64,000 nucleotides of DNA, taken from Periconia sp. R9002 (lineage: Eukaryota; Ascomycota; Dothideomycetes; Pleosporales; Periconiaceae). Shown one piece after another: positions 24,518 to 35,003 of this stretch. The DNA lies in contig JAMAHW010000003.1 of NCBI GenBank assembly GCA_023627715.1, positions 124,001 through 188,000 on the forward strand. The letters run 5' to 3'. How positions within the stretch are numbered: position 1 is the stretch's first letter; every line of letters begins with the position of its first letter. The position numbers were made by a program, and so were the translations under genes. Under the pieces are notes generated by a model. That model was not told where the DNA came from, ran no database searches, and saw nothing but the letters and a program-made list of their open reading frames with translations.

Positions 24518-24840
24518 AGGCTGGGAAGTGATGTTTTTTCAAGGTTTTTGTGTTTTTAAAGCGTGTCACTAGGTGATCTTCAGTGTATGTTCAGTGTATG
24601 GTCAGAGGTCTCATTAATTAGGTCACACCGCGCGGTGCCTCGAAGAAAGAGGACTATGTACGTATACCGCAGTACCGCGCTACCAGTTACACGATACTCC
24701 ATATCGTTCGTGTAGAATGCAAAATTTTAGAACAAGAAAACAAAAAACCCCATCTTGGGGAATGCAGCATGAGAGACATGATCCTAAATTACAATAAAAG
24801 CACACCATGATTTCCTATCCGATGACGCTGTGCCCCTGTC
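24518..24840. other. Convergent 3' intergenic region
   Basis: A 323-bp spacer between the converging MSH2 and PRP1/PRP6 genes; it should hold both 3' untranslated regions. A near-perfect short direct repeat (tcagtgtatg) occurs at 24580-24600. Confidence 0.6.
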
Positions 24841-27633
24841 CTACTCGGCGTTCGCAGCAGCAATCTTGAGGATATCCTCGACGCTCTTCCGGAAGTTGCG
24901 CGGATCCTTGTTGGCCTGCTGCCAGATCTCACCGTGATGAGGCTCCGCGGCCGCACATCTAGCAAGCACCTCCTCCCTCTTCTCAGCGGTGCCGTGCTCC
25001 ACCAAGAATTTCCAGTACCAGACCCATGCATCACCGTAATCCGGGTCGAGCACCACCGCCTTGGTGAACCACGTCGAGGCCTTGTCGAGGCGGCGTTCAG
25101 CCCAGAAGATGCGCGCCACTACGACGAAGAGGGTCGCGTCTTTTTCGACCTTCTTAATGGCTTCGAGTGCGCGCGGCTTGCGTTGCGTGCGCGATTCGAG
25201 ATGCATGATTTTCTCGGCCCAAAGGAGACCTGAAGTTGGACACTCTTGTAGTGCGGCTGACATGATTTTCTGTGCGGCGCTGATGTTGTTTTGGCGGCGC
25301 TCCAAGCGAACGGCTTCGCAAAGAAGGGTGGGGTTTTTGGGATTTTGCTGCCGACCACGGTCGAGGGTTGAGCGCGCTTTGACGATGGCGCCGGTTTTTT
25401 CCTGGATGCGGGAGAGGAGGATGTAGAGGACAGGAGCTTTAGGGGCAGATCGTGTGCCGATCGAGAAGGCTTCCTCGGCTTCCTTGAGCTTGCTTAGAGA
25501 TTCGTAGATTTGGCCCTTGACCGCGTGAAGTTTCCAGCAACCAGGCCAGGTCTGGAGACCCTGGTTGCAGAGATCAAGCGCGGCTCCGAAATCGCCGAGT
25601 TGGCGTTCGAGCACGGCAGATTTAAAATAAATGCGATCAGTAGGTGAAGACGTGCGGGCGACGCGCAAAAAGTTTCGAGCTTGATCGAATTGCCCAGCGT
25701 CGACCTCGAACTCGACTGCTCGGACGTAGAGGTTTTCGTTGTTGTTCACTTCCTCGAAACTCCTAGCCAACACACGTCGAGCACCTTCTGCATCTCCAGC
25801 TTGCCACATCTCTCGGGCATACATGAGCCAGAGAGATTCAGACAGAGGGCATGCAGCTACCGCACGCTCGAGGACTTGCAGCAGTAGCTCCGTATTACCA
25901 CTTTGTTTCTCTAAGTCAGCCGAGGCATGCCACACCCTGGTACTATTCGGGAAGATGTTCACAGTGTGCGCCAAAATGGCACGCGCTGTCACATAGCGTC
26001 CGCGAGAGGCGGAATTCTTTGCGTCCTCAAGCCAGGTATCCTTCCTATCATCGTCTTCATCCAATTTCCAGCCAATGGTTGCTTTGACAATCGCACCGGC
26101 TGTCACGACGTCACCTTCCTCTTCACACTGCTCTGCCTGCCCTATCCATTCCTCGCGACTAGGCATCGCATTCTCCTTGACAAGAGCCTTGACTGCCCTT
26201 TCCATGATCTTGTCACAGGTACCAACTTTCCCAAGCTCTTCTTGCAGGCGACAAGCATGAACCCAGATCAACCAGCTCGTCGGTATAGCTTTGCGTGCGG
26301 CGTTCAGAATTTGCTGCGCTTCTTCGGGGCCACTAACACGAGCATACGAAATCCATAGTTCTTCCGAGAGCTTTACCGTCTCAGTGGCCTTGGCGAAAAG
26401 CAACCTCACGTCTTTAATGTCCTCAGTGTCGTTGATCAAAATCTTCCAAAGCTCAACAGACTGAGGATTGCGATCTAATGCCTGACGGGTGACCTTCTTC
26501 CGGGCCAGCGGTGTCTGCTCCAAGTCGATGGCGGCCACCCAAAGTTTAATCGCCTTTGGGTTTTGCTTGATCCCAGCAGCAGCAATGATTTTGGCATTCT
26601 GCAGATTTTCGCGGTTTAGGCGGATTGCTTCTTCCCACACCACAATAGATTTTGGACACATTTCACAGCCTTGCTGTATGACCTTCCTTGCAGTGGCAAG
26701 TTTACCGGCAACTTCCTCCAGACGGGCCAAGGCGACATAACTGGGACCGTTGTGCTTATTTGTTTTGACTGCGGACTCGAGCAACTTTCGACCACGACTG
26801 ATATCTTCAACGGGAATGTTTTCGCCCATAGCTTTCTTGTCTAGAGCTGTCATATAGCCCTTCCGGTCTACTACCGAAGTTGAAGTTCCAGAGGCGGCAG
26901 TTTGAGTCCCCGAGGCTGATCCACTTGCCGCAGAATCAAGCCGAACCTGGAGAGCGGATTTTTGCGCAGCACCAATGGAAGCGAAATTTGTCATTGTTCC
27001 CTCTCCGTCGGAGGTGGAGATCGATGTTACGAGTTCACCACTGGACGCACCAGCTTGCAGCACGCTGTCGGGGACCGCATACGATCTTCGTTCTGCCATG
27101 CGCGCCTCTCGTGCGCGCTTTGCTCTGCCCGTCATATCTCCCACCTCTGGTAGCGCAGCCCATTCATCTTCGGATACATTGTTGAGAGCTCGTTTCAGAT
27201 CGGCAAACTGTTGCTGGATCTTCGGGTTGTTCTTCTCGTATTCTTCGCGTTCTCGTTGCTCGCGGGCTTCCCTTCTAGCTCGACGCCGCTTATCCATCTT
27301 CTCGTCCACGTCCTGGTATATCCTGTCTGCTTCGTCGTCTTCCTTATCGTGGTTCATGCCGCTTGAAAAAAGGCCAATTTCGCTATCGGGGTCTTGGAAT
27401 CGGTCATCCTCCTCATCCTCCTCTTTCCTCTCCACTGCACCGTATGCCGAAGGTGCAGGTTGACCAAGCATTGAAGCTCGTTTAGCCAGCATTTCCTTCA
27501 TTTGCTCCTCGGAAGGGCCTTCGCGCGCAGGTCCCAGATCGGATCGAGTCGTGAAACCCGTTGCACCGCGCCCAAGACCAGCCACATAGTTCTCGGGCGC
27601 GGGCATCGACAGAAAATCACGTCGTCCGCTCAT
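24841..27633 (-). CDS. PRP6: Pre-mRNA splicing factor Prp1/Prp6 (U4/U6-U5 tri-snRNP)
   Basis: A single exon of 930 aa encodes the tri-snRNP bridging protein, called Prp6 in budding yeast and Prp1 in fission yeast. The N-terminal PRP1 domain begins MSGRRDFLSMPAPENYVAG and includes GRGATGFTTRSDLGPA. It is followed by an acidic and then Arg/Glu-rich segment and the motif EEWAALPEVGD-like DEWAALPEVGDMTGRAKR. From about residue 280 to the end there are tandem HAT/TPR helical repeats with the W...A/E...P spacing (for example SLWLMYAREMWQAGDAEGAR). The protein holds U5 and U4/U6 together before spliceosome activation in the nucleus. No introns are needed. The ATG shown begins the conserved domain, so the start is secure. 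Confidence 0.95.
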   Translation of the reverse strand: MSGRRDFLSMPAPENYVAGLGRGATGFTTRSDLGPAREGPSEEQMKEMLAKRASMLGQPAPSAYGAVERKEEDEEDDRFQDPDSEIGLFSSGMNHDKEDDEADRIYQDVDEKMDKRRRARREAREQREREEYEKNNPKIQQQFADLKRALNNVSEDEWAALPEVGDMTGRAKRAREARMAERRSYAVPDSVLQAGASSGELVTSISTSDGEGTMTNFASIGAAQKSALQVRLDSAASGSASGTQTAASGTSTSVVDRKGYMTALDKKAMGENIPVEDISRGRKLLESAVKTNKHNGPSYVALARLEEVAGKLATARKVIQQGCEMCPKSIVVWEEAIRLNRENLQNAKIIAAAGIKQNPKAIKLWVAAIDLEQTPLARKKVTRQALDRNPQSVELWKILINDTEDIKDVRLLFAKATETVKLSEELWISYARVSGPEEAQQILNAARKAIPTSWLIWVHACRLQEELGKVGTCDKIMERAVKALVKENAMPSREEWIGQAEQCEEEGDVVTAGAIVKATIGWKLDEDDDRKDTWLEDAKNSASRGRYVTARAILAHTVNIFPNSTRVWHASADLEKQSGNTELLLQVLERAVAACPLSESLWLMYAREMWQAGDAEGARRVLARSFEEVNNNENLYVRAVEFEVDAGQFDQARNFLRVARTSSPTDRIYFKSAVLERQLGDFGAALDLCNQGLQTWPGCWKLHAVKGQIYESLSKLKEAEEAFSIGTRSAPKAPVLYILLSRIQEKTGAIVKARSTLDRGRQQNPKNPTLLCEAVRLERRQNNISAAQKIMSAALQECPTSGLLWAEKIMHLESRTQRKPRALEAIKKVEKDATLFVVVARIFWAERRLDKASTWFTKAVVLDPDYGDAWVWYWKFLVEHGTAEKREEVLARCAAAEPHHGEIWQQANKDPRNFRKSVEDILKIAAANAE

Positions 27634-28420
27634 CTTGACGGAGGGCGCTCACAGCGCAGGATGCTTTGAGTTGTTTACTGCGACAGAATGTAGTGAATTG
27701 TGCTGGCGGATATCGACGGTGCAAGTGTTGGCAGAGCGGGAAGTGGATACTGTAGGTTAATGGCCCAGCGTGGAGCTTCCAATGTTCTCGCAAGCTTAAA
27801 GAGGTGAAGGAAAATGCGCTGGCAACGCAATCACCGGTGGCTTACCGTTCAAATAACAGGATATGAATGCCAGACGGTAATTCAGAAACTAAAGGTTCTG
27901 TCCTTCGGGGGTGAGGTGGTGGAGGCGGGGTTTAAAAGTGGCGGAAGAGAGGGACAATAAATCTTATTAGAGACAGCTACCAGGCAGTCACGGTCACATG
28001 ATCACGCGGTAGGCGCTAGGCCGCATTCGTATATGAGCGTGCCACGGTACGAATGGTAACGTTGAGGTATTTTACTCATGACGATGGCTTGTACAGGTGA
28101 GCCTTTTAAGAAACAAGGTTCAATTTACGCTCTTTGGAGATATCGCTTGTCATTATAATGAGGTAAGGTGTACATAGTTATCAACCGGCACCCCCAATTG
28201 GCACCGGTGCGATAGACAAAACCACGAGAATTTAAAAAGAACTGACAACAACGGTTGTTTTGCATGATTGGAAACTAATTGCTCGAGCATTTTCAACAAT
28301 ACGCATGAGTAAGAAGCTTCGAAAAAATATACAGGACACTACTGGTAGGCTCATAGCTGCTTTGCCAACCCAGATTTCCATCATGTCAATATGTACATCC
28401 TACGGGTAGATGAGAGCGAA
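27634..28420. other. Intergenic region upstream of PRP6
   Basis: About 790 bp containing the PRP6 promoter and the 3' end of the FlbE-like gene. Two short AT-rich blocks are present, but no gene, repeat or clear regulatory site. Confidence 0.6.
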
Positions 28421-29190
28421 TCAGGATGTTTCCTTCCCGTTCGATGGATCCAGAGGCTGCTCAAATCTCCTTGGGCTAGGAAGCGATTGATCTTGGTTGG
28501 AGAGTGATCGTATAGCAAGATCACTCCTCAAATCTCTCATGCTATGCCTTGTCAGCTGTGACCATACATTGCGAAATGACCAATCAAGTCTTACCTGCTT
28601 GCCCTTTTCACTTTTCCTAGCCACTTTTTGAATCCAGTCTTCTTCGCTTCGCCATCGATTTCCTCGGGCCTTGCGCGGCATTCTTGGATGTCGGTAAGGG
28701 TGGCTTGGCTACTTTCGGTACCGATAGGACTTGTGACGCAATCTTCGGCTTCTTCTTCTTCATCCTCCTCTACAGATGGAACCCATCGTTCTACATCTCC
28801 ATTGACTACGACGTACCAACCAATCTTTTCTCCGGGCGCAATCTCGTTCCGTAAGCTTAGCAGGGCATTCCATGTATCGCGAGGTATACCTGAGCCCTTG
28901 TATTCGTCCAGATCTACACCGAGTTTGATTTCGTGAACCTGTTCGCAGACATAGGCATACGGCTGATCGCAAGTGGTTTCGTCATCCGGGTCGTACTGTT
29001 CTAGGAAGCGCAGGTTAGGAAGGTGCTTCATTTGCTCCGGATAGAGCGTCTCAAAGTTGTCTTGCAGCTCGGCAACGGTGTCCGGTGCCATGATGTATCC
29101 AGGGGCGCAGTCTTCTAGGTTCTGGAGGATGATGTGTATGCGGATAGCTCGACGGGGCCAACGGAATCCATGGACAACCCAAGTAGGCAT
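28421..29190 (-). CDS. flbE: FlbE-like developmental regulator
   Basis: The N-terminus MPTWVVHGFRWPRRAIRIHI and the following YIMAPDTVAEL...LRFLEQYDPDDE region resemble fluffy-type regulator FlbE of Aspergillus, which acts at hyphal tips upstream of conidiation with FlbB. This attribution is from remembered family features. A second conserved block has GWYVVVNGDVERWVP, followed by an acidic run and a basic tail. Reading straight through stops after 199 aa. A canonical donor (AGCAG|GTAAGA) just before that stop joins in frame to an acceptor at 28542-28546, so my model uses exons 28595-29190 and 28421-28541 for 238 aa. The 199-aa form (end 28591) is the alternative if the intron is retained. 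Confidence 0.65.
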
Positions 29191-29758
29191 CGTGGGCGAA
29201 ATCAGCTCGAGGAGAGGTGTATATGGGTCACACGAGATACTAAGAAAGCCGGGATTGGAATGGCCTCTTCAACAGATCTTTCTTTTAGGGTTGTACATTT
29301 TTTGCGTAGGACGACAATTATCAATCGCGTTGGGGGATTCCAAGGATGTTAGATAAAGTCGAGGCTGATTGTATGAATGGGAGGATGGGCGGGGCAATTG
29401 CAAGTAGTGGAAGCTGTAGTATTCAATGTAGAGAATCAGTGGGGCCGAGGACCAAGATATATGCGAAAGCCTTTGTGGGTGGATTTCAGTCTATGTGAAT
29501 GTAAGCTTGACCATGTATTGTCGAAAAGGTATTTAAATAGCACTGTACATACAAAAGATGAGATGATGCGAGATGCGCAAGCGAATTAAACGAGCGGCAA
29601 GGATGGCAGCGTGAGATGACGGAAAGTGGGCCAGTCCAGTCTAGGCCGGCGCGGGACGCCGCAGCCCCGTCAACTGTCACGACACTCACATTACGGTCCA
29701 TCCACCACCACTTCTTGCTCTCTTCTAGAGCTGACTCTCGAAAGCAAACACGCCTGCA
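29191..29758. other. Divergent promoter region
   Basis: About 570 bp between the divergent FlbE-like and CIR_N genes. It should contain both promoters; nothing else is recognisable. Confidence 0.6.
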
Positions 29759-30997
29759 ATGCCTCTGTTAGTCTCATTTCACGTCACTGCCATTCAGCCC
29801 CAGCTGACATTTTGGCAGCCATCTTTTAGGCAAGAAGGTACGTGGAATCCTTCATTGTCGCAATCGCCCGTCTCCTGGCACATTCTATGCGTCGCAATTG
29901 CAAATACTGACTAGACCTAGTCATGGAACGTCTACAACCCCGCCAACATTGCTCGCGTAAAGGCTGACGAAGCCGCTGCCGCCGCGCGAGAGGCCGCAGA
30001 CGATGAGCGCAGGCAGGAGCTCGATGCTGCTCGTCGAGCTGCTCTCCTACGAGGCCAGACACCTCCGCCTCTACCCGAAGAAGACGCCACAAGGACAGAC
30101 GAGATATTACAAGGAAGCAATGACCGTCAGCGGAAGCGGAGGAAACTGGCCGGCGAGGATGATACGGACATGGACATTCGGTTGGCAGCGTCCGCTACAG
30201 CACCCAAAAATGACGATGGCGCCCGTGTGAAGACGATGCGGCTACGTAAACCAGACAGCGATGCTCCGTTGCACGATCCCGCAGGCAACATCAATCTGTT
30301 TCCTATTGATGTGAAGGAGGTAGTCAAGCGCGAGAAGAATGCAGAGGCAGAGAAAGAGAAGAAGAGAAAAGAAGCAGCTCTCGAAGACCAATACACCATG
30401 CGGTTTTCCAATGCAGCTGGCAAAGGAGGCTTGGACCGACCATGGTACACTTCCAACGGCCGACAAGATGCTGAGCGCGATACCCGTGCCCCCGATAATT
30501 CACTGGATTATCCAGGTTTCAACGACAAGGATGTTTGGGGCAACGAGGATCCTCGTCGCAAGGAAAGGGAGGAGACACGCATAAAATCCAACGACCCTTT
30601 AGCGTTTATGAACCAGGCACAAGCTCAACTGAAAAGATCGCGAGACGACAAGAAGAAGTGGTTGAAAGAACGTGAACGTGAGCTGGGCGAGCTGAAGGCG
30701 AGTCAGGAAGGAGAATCAAGGAGCAGGCGACATAGGAAGAGGAAGGATTGGGTGGAGGAGGAACACAACGATTCGCACATTCAAGGCAACCGTCGCGAAA
30801 AAAGCGAGCACTCGGGACATAAAGACCGTCATCGTCACCACCATCGCGAGAGGCGCCGTAGCAGGGACGGAGCGTCGGGCCACCGACGCAGTCGAAGTCG
30901 GAGCTACGATGGCGACAGAGACCGCTATGCCCGGCATTCTTCACACCAGCGCAGGCCAGACAGAGACAGGGACTCTCGATTAGGAAAACCGAAGTAG
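29759..30997 (+). CDS. CIR_N-domain nuclear protein (putative splicing factor), micro-exon gene
   Basis: Three exons are proposed: 29759-29766 (8 nt), 29819-29837 (19 nt) and 29921-30997, giving 367 aa. The two micro-exons together encode only MPLHLLGKK, which runs straight into SWNVYNPANIARVKADEA, the CIR_N domain found in LENG1, CIR and Cwc25-like proteins. Donors are GTTAGT and GTACGT, acceptors GCAG and CTAG. The domain would be incomplete without these exons. The rest is charged and disordered, rich in Lys/Glu, with WYTS and a DKDVWGNEDPRRKERE motif, and ends in an Arg/Ser/His-rich region (RHHHRERRRSRDG) typical of spliceosome-associated proteins. Nuclear location and a splicing role are inferred from family and composition. 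Confidence 0.8.
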
Positions 30998-31861
30998 AAG
31001 ATTTTGATGATTACTCGTCATCCACCGTCTGCCTGCCAGCTGAGGACCGATAGATGCATATCCTCCAGCATCAGCAACTTGCTTACCCTCTCATCTCTAA
31101 TCATTATCTCCACCGAAGTATGCGTCCATCCCCTCATCATCTCGTATCCCAAACTAGAAAAAACTACGAAAAGAAGAAAAGGATCCGAAGGGAAAACCTT
31201 TCGTATCGCCGAGTACGGGATGAGATGATCAGTGAATACTCTAACGATCAGCTACTAAAACTAGCCCCGGTCGGGAAATTTGCGCTAGCGGCGCTGACTC
31301 TCTCGTAGCTTTCGCGTCACGATTTTCCCGTCTTCTCCCTGTAACGCAAATTGGCAATTCTTTATTTGGTGCCCCAACGCTTTGCCCCACCGAGGGGTAG
31401 GGTAGGGTAAAAAGCATCTATACCAAGCTTAGCCAAGGCGAGGCGATTGAAACGTCATGTAACGGCGGCTTCATCGATGCGGCCGCTGCCCGAGCCCCGC
31501 GCGCGCGCAGGCAGGGTCATCGAAGCAAAGCGCGCAAGATTTACGATGTGGGAATGGTGGGATTTTAGTTTGCCTTGTTTTTTTGCGACAGGTAGATGGG
31601 CAGGTAGGTAGTTCGGGAAGGCCGGTACGTATAAAAGGGCAGCGATGGGCGCTTGCCGTGGTTCGCCGGTGGTTGGAATTGAAATCCATAGACATCAATA
31701 CATCATTCGGGTTTTGACTTATCGATTGATACTTCCTATTCACTACCCTCTACTCTCTTACTGTCTATCGCCTTTTTTGTTGGACGTTCGCACGAAACGA
31801 AGTAGAGCTCCTTCCATACAGAATCCTATTTCGTTACTCTCGGATCAATACTTGTTGAATC
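30998..31861. other. Intergenic region with promoter of the hydrolase gene
   Basis: About 860 bp. It contains the 3' end of the CIR_N gene, a GC-rich block at 31480-31515 and a TATA box at 31630. No gene is evident. Confidence 0.6.
31630..31637 (+). promoter_or_regulatory. TATA box of the dienelactone hydrolase gene
   Basis: TATAAAAG lies 225-232 bp before the ATG at 31862. It is the best match to a TATA element in this promoter and suggests a leader of about 190-200 nt. Confidence 0.5.
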
Positions 31862-32880
31862 ATGGCATCGAACCCCATGGGCCGCTGCTGCGTCGTCGGC
31901 GTCAAGCACGAAGGCACCGCGACGGGCGAGTACAAGGATGTCGGCGGCGGTACGTTTGCTTCTTACTCCCATCCCATCGTCCAGCTTCAATTCATATGCC
32001 TATCGCTTTCACCAAGAATGCGAATTGGTGTGGGAGAATAAACGACGTTTGGAAGCCCAAATGAGTATCAGCTAACGCAGCGTTGCCCACAGTCCCCAGC
32101 TACGTCGTCTACCCCGAAGACAAGAGCACGCAAAACGCCGTAGTCATCTTCACCGATGTCCTGGGATACAAGTTCATCAACGTGCAGCTGTACGTCCTCC
32201 CCCCTCCTCCCCCAACAGCAAACCCCAACTAACACGACACAGCATCGCCGACCAATACGCAGCAAACGGCTACCTCACCGTCGTCCCGGACCTCTTCGCG
32301 GGCAACGAAGTTCCCTTGAACCCAGGCGCCGACTTCAACCTGCAGGACTACATCGCGACCAAGATGCCACGCGTGCCGACCGTGGACCCCAAGATCGAGG
32401 CCGTGATTAAAGCCCTGCGTGGTTCCGAGTACGGCGTCAAGCGGCTCGGCGGGACGGGGCATTGTTTCGGGGGGAAATATGTGTGTCGGTGGTTGAAGGA
32501 GGGGAGTCTCGACGCGGGGTATACTGCGCATCCGAGCTTTGTGGATAAGGAGGAGGTGGAGGGGATCATGGGGCCGTTGAGTATTAGTGCTGCTGGTACG
32601 TTTATACACATGTCCATCTTTCTTTTCTTTTTATCAGCTTGCTAACGTATTGTCGTGTACAGAAACCGACGCCATCTTCCCCGCCGAAAAGCGCCGCGAG
32701 ACCGAGGACATTCTGCAGAAGCTGTCGGTGCCGTACCAGGTCAACCTCTTCTCCGACGTGTCGCACGGCTTCGCCGTGCGCTGCGACTTGTCTAAGAAGC
32801 GCGAGAAGTTTGCCAAGGAGCAGGCGTTTTTGCAGGCTGTAGCGTGGTTTGATGAGTATGTCAAGGGCGGTGGCGCGTGA
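31862..32880 (+). CDS. Dienelactone hydrolase family protein
   Basis: Four exons (31862-31949, 32093-32189, 32243-32595, 32663-32880) give 251 aa. This alpha/beta hydrolase family uses a Cys-Asp-His triad: here Cys136 in GHCFGGKY, Asp182 in ETDAIFP and His214 in SHGFAVR. VIFTDVLGYKFINVQLIADQ and VVPDLFAGNEVP are family landmarks. The family opens dienelactone rings in aromatic catabolism, but most fungal members are uncharacterised hydrolases of unknown substrate. There is no signal peptide, so it should be cytosolic. All splice joins preserve frame. No aromatic-degradation genes are nearby, so a catabolic role is not supported by context. Confidence 0.9.
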
Positions 32881-33185
32881 GGTAGGTGGTGAGTGGGCTT
32901 CTGTGGGGATTGATGGGTGTTGTGAGTTGGATTGAATATGATCCTTCGGGTTCCTTCTGGGAAGGACGAAGAGGAGTTCCGATGGTGGGAGTATGAAGAT
33001 GGATAGTCCGCCGTTTTCGAGGAGAGGTAGACTTGAATGGGTAGAAATTCCACATTAAGTAACGCCCTCTCCTTTTCCTCTCTTGTCCCAGTGTAGTCGT
33101 GATCCTTCTTGGTCATAACCGATCAACGTCTTCTTCACCCCTATCCCAGTAGCAGGTAAGGGAAGAAGCGAGCATATTCCGTCCC
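32881..33185. other. Convergent 3' intergenic region
   Basis: A 305-bp spacer between converging genes; it holds both 3' ends and no other feature I can support. Confidence 0.6.
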
Positions 33186-35003
33186 TCAATCCCCCACCCA
33201 AACACAAACCCCATACCTCTCCAACATCTGCGCAACGCTCACGAAAGCGCCCACGGCGGGCGCCGCCCCCAACCAATACAACAAACCCCTAACCAACGGC
33301 CCGATCTGCACCGCTTGGGCCGGACTCGCGTCTTTTGTCTCCTGATCCACGACCCAGGAGATCCCACTGACGACGCCGACGATCAGCCACTGAATGACGA
33401 AATTGCGCCACACAGAGCTTTCCTTCTTGGGCACGCTGCCGGCGGAGAATCGGGACAGGCTGCAGATGACGATGACGGGTGTGAGCGCGATGAGCCATGT
33501 CAGGGTGTATTTGAGGGTTTGGTGGAGGGCGGCATGGGATGGGAAGGATGGGGAGGGGAGCAATCGCGTGGACCAGGCGCGGCGTGGGAAAGGAGGGTTG
33601 ATTTTGCGGAGGAAGATGCTGGAGAGGTAGTAATGGGTAGGGTGGGGAGTATGGCGGGAAAGAGGGTCGCAGCAAGGGAGGAGGAGTAGTGCGTCGTCTT
33701 GTGTGTCTGTGTAGTCTTGTCGAGGGAGGAGGGGGTGGATTGGGTGTGTGCGCAGTACGGGGGAAGAGGGTGAAGTGTTGTTGGAGTGAAGGCTGGAGAG
33801 TTGATGACTGTTGCTCGGTTGGGAATGTGCTGAATCTGCTGGAGTTCTTCCGGGAAGAGTGTGGGTCGTTGTGTGTACGTGGCGGGGGATGGTGTAGAAG
33901 GTTGCTGTTGTCACTTGATCGTCGTCTTCCGAGAATTGTACCTGTTCCACGTCTTCAACGTCTTCGGTAGCGCACGCGCATACACACGTATTTTCCTCTT
34001 GTGCTCGAGCGACGGCGCCCTCGAAGATACCGCCTCTTCTGCGCGCTTCGTCCATAGTGCTGGTCTCGATCATATATAGAAATGCGTAGTCGGGTCGACA
34101 GACATTCCCGATAAGGTTGATAATAGACATGACCGCGTACGGTGTTACCGTCAACCCGAAGGCAGCGAAGCCGAACTGCTCGATCTGATCTCCGCGGGCT
34201 CGGTATAGCGTGGAAAGGGCGTATCCCGCCTGAACAATTGCGATGAGGGTTTTGACTACGTTGTGCGTCGCCGATACTTCGACTGTACTGCAGTCATCTG
34301 CTGGTGCGATGAAATTGGTGTTGGAGGGCACAATGGCGAATTGGTAGCCTGCAGGCAGTGTGTATCGGCCATGGATGATCTGTCTATGCACATAATGTGG
34401 CAGTCCGAACTTGGAATTCAACCATGGGGGTGAGTATATCGCAATGTGGATGGGAACTTGATTCGATGAGGAGACATGTGTTGCATCCGTCCTGCAAGCG
34501 ACAGTCGCTTTCTCTTTCGGGTCAGTACTGGCCTCGACGTCAACCATCCTGTCTTGATGCACCGTCTCTTTCGCTCGTTTGAACACGGCATTGCGAACCT
34601 CGTCATTGGCAGGCCTCCAATCCTTTCCACGAACCACCATGCACAAGGCACTGCTTCTCGCTGCTTTCCTCAGCTCATCGTTCTTCGCAAAAATGGCTTC
34701 GCCCAGAATGGCTTCGATGCCCCTGAACATGCCCAGGGCGGGATATAGTAAACTTCCGAGGGCGGAGACGAAGTAGTCGGTGGGAGTCTCACCGGGACGC
34801 GTAAGTACTGTGGCTGTATGGGCAACGTAATTGACCAGGTAAAAGGTGATGATGTCGGACCATTTGGTTGGTGTGCAGAGTAAGCCTGGGGTTTTGTGGT
34901 TGGTGGTTCCTTGGGGGAGTGGGAGAGTAATATTCTGGAGTGCGAGTGCAGCGGCCGATGCTGTGAGAATGAGCGCGACGAGTGCGACCATCAAGTGGCC
35001 CAT
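33186..35003 (-). CDS. Multi-pass membrane protein of unknown function
   Basis: A single exon encodes 605 aa. A signal peptide or first membrane segment (residues 1-23) precedes a region with TKWSDIITFYLVNYVAHTATV, which I recall only from uncharacterised fungal membrane proteins. Further likely membrane segments are near NVVKTLIAIVQAGYALS, FGLTVTPYAVMSIINLIG, YTLTWLIALTPVIVICSL, FVIQWLIVGVVSGISWVV and LLYWLGAAPAVGAFVSV. Between the third and fourth lies a long Ser/Pro/His-rich loop that appears disordered. No catalytic motif is visible. It is not a known transporter by pattern. Start and stop are clear and no intron is needed. Confidence 0.75.
   Translation of the reverse strand: MGHLMVALVALILTASAAALALQNITLPLPQGTTNHKTPGLLCTPTKWSDIITFYLVNYVAHTATVLTRPGETPTDYFVSALGSLLYPALGMFRGIEAILGEAIFAKNDELRKAARSSALCMVVRGKDWRPANDEVRNAVFKRAKETVHQDRMVDVEASTDPKEKATVACRTDATHVSSSNQVPIHIAIYSPPWLNSKFGLPHYVHRQIIHGRYTLPAGYQFAIVPSNTNFIAPADDCSTVEVSATHNVVKTLIAIVQAGYALSTLYRARGDQIEQFGFAAFGLTVTPYAVMSIINLIGNVCRPDYAFLYMIETSTMDEARRRGGIFEGAVARAQEENTCVCACATEDVEDVEQVQFSEDDDQVTTATFYTIPRHVHTTTHTLPGRTPADSAHSQPSNSHQLSSLHSNNTSPSSPVLRTHPIHPLLPRQDYTDTQDDALLLLPCCDPLSRHTPHPTHYYLSSIFLRKINPPFPRRAWSTRLLPSPSFPSHAALHQTLKYTLTWLIALTPVIVICSLSRFSAGSVPKKESSVWRNFVIQWLIVGVVSGISWVVDQETKDASPAQAVQIGPLVRGLLYWLGAAPAVGAFVSVAQMLERYGVCVWVGD

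Noticed and set aside
33315..33689. Plus-strand frame opposite the membrane-protein gene
   Set aside because: Glu/Gly-rich antisense shadow with no start context or domain.
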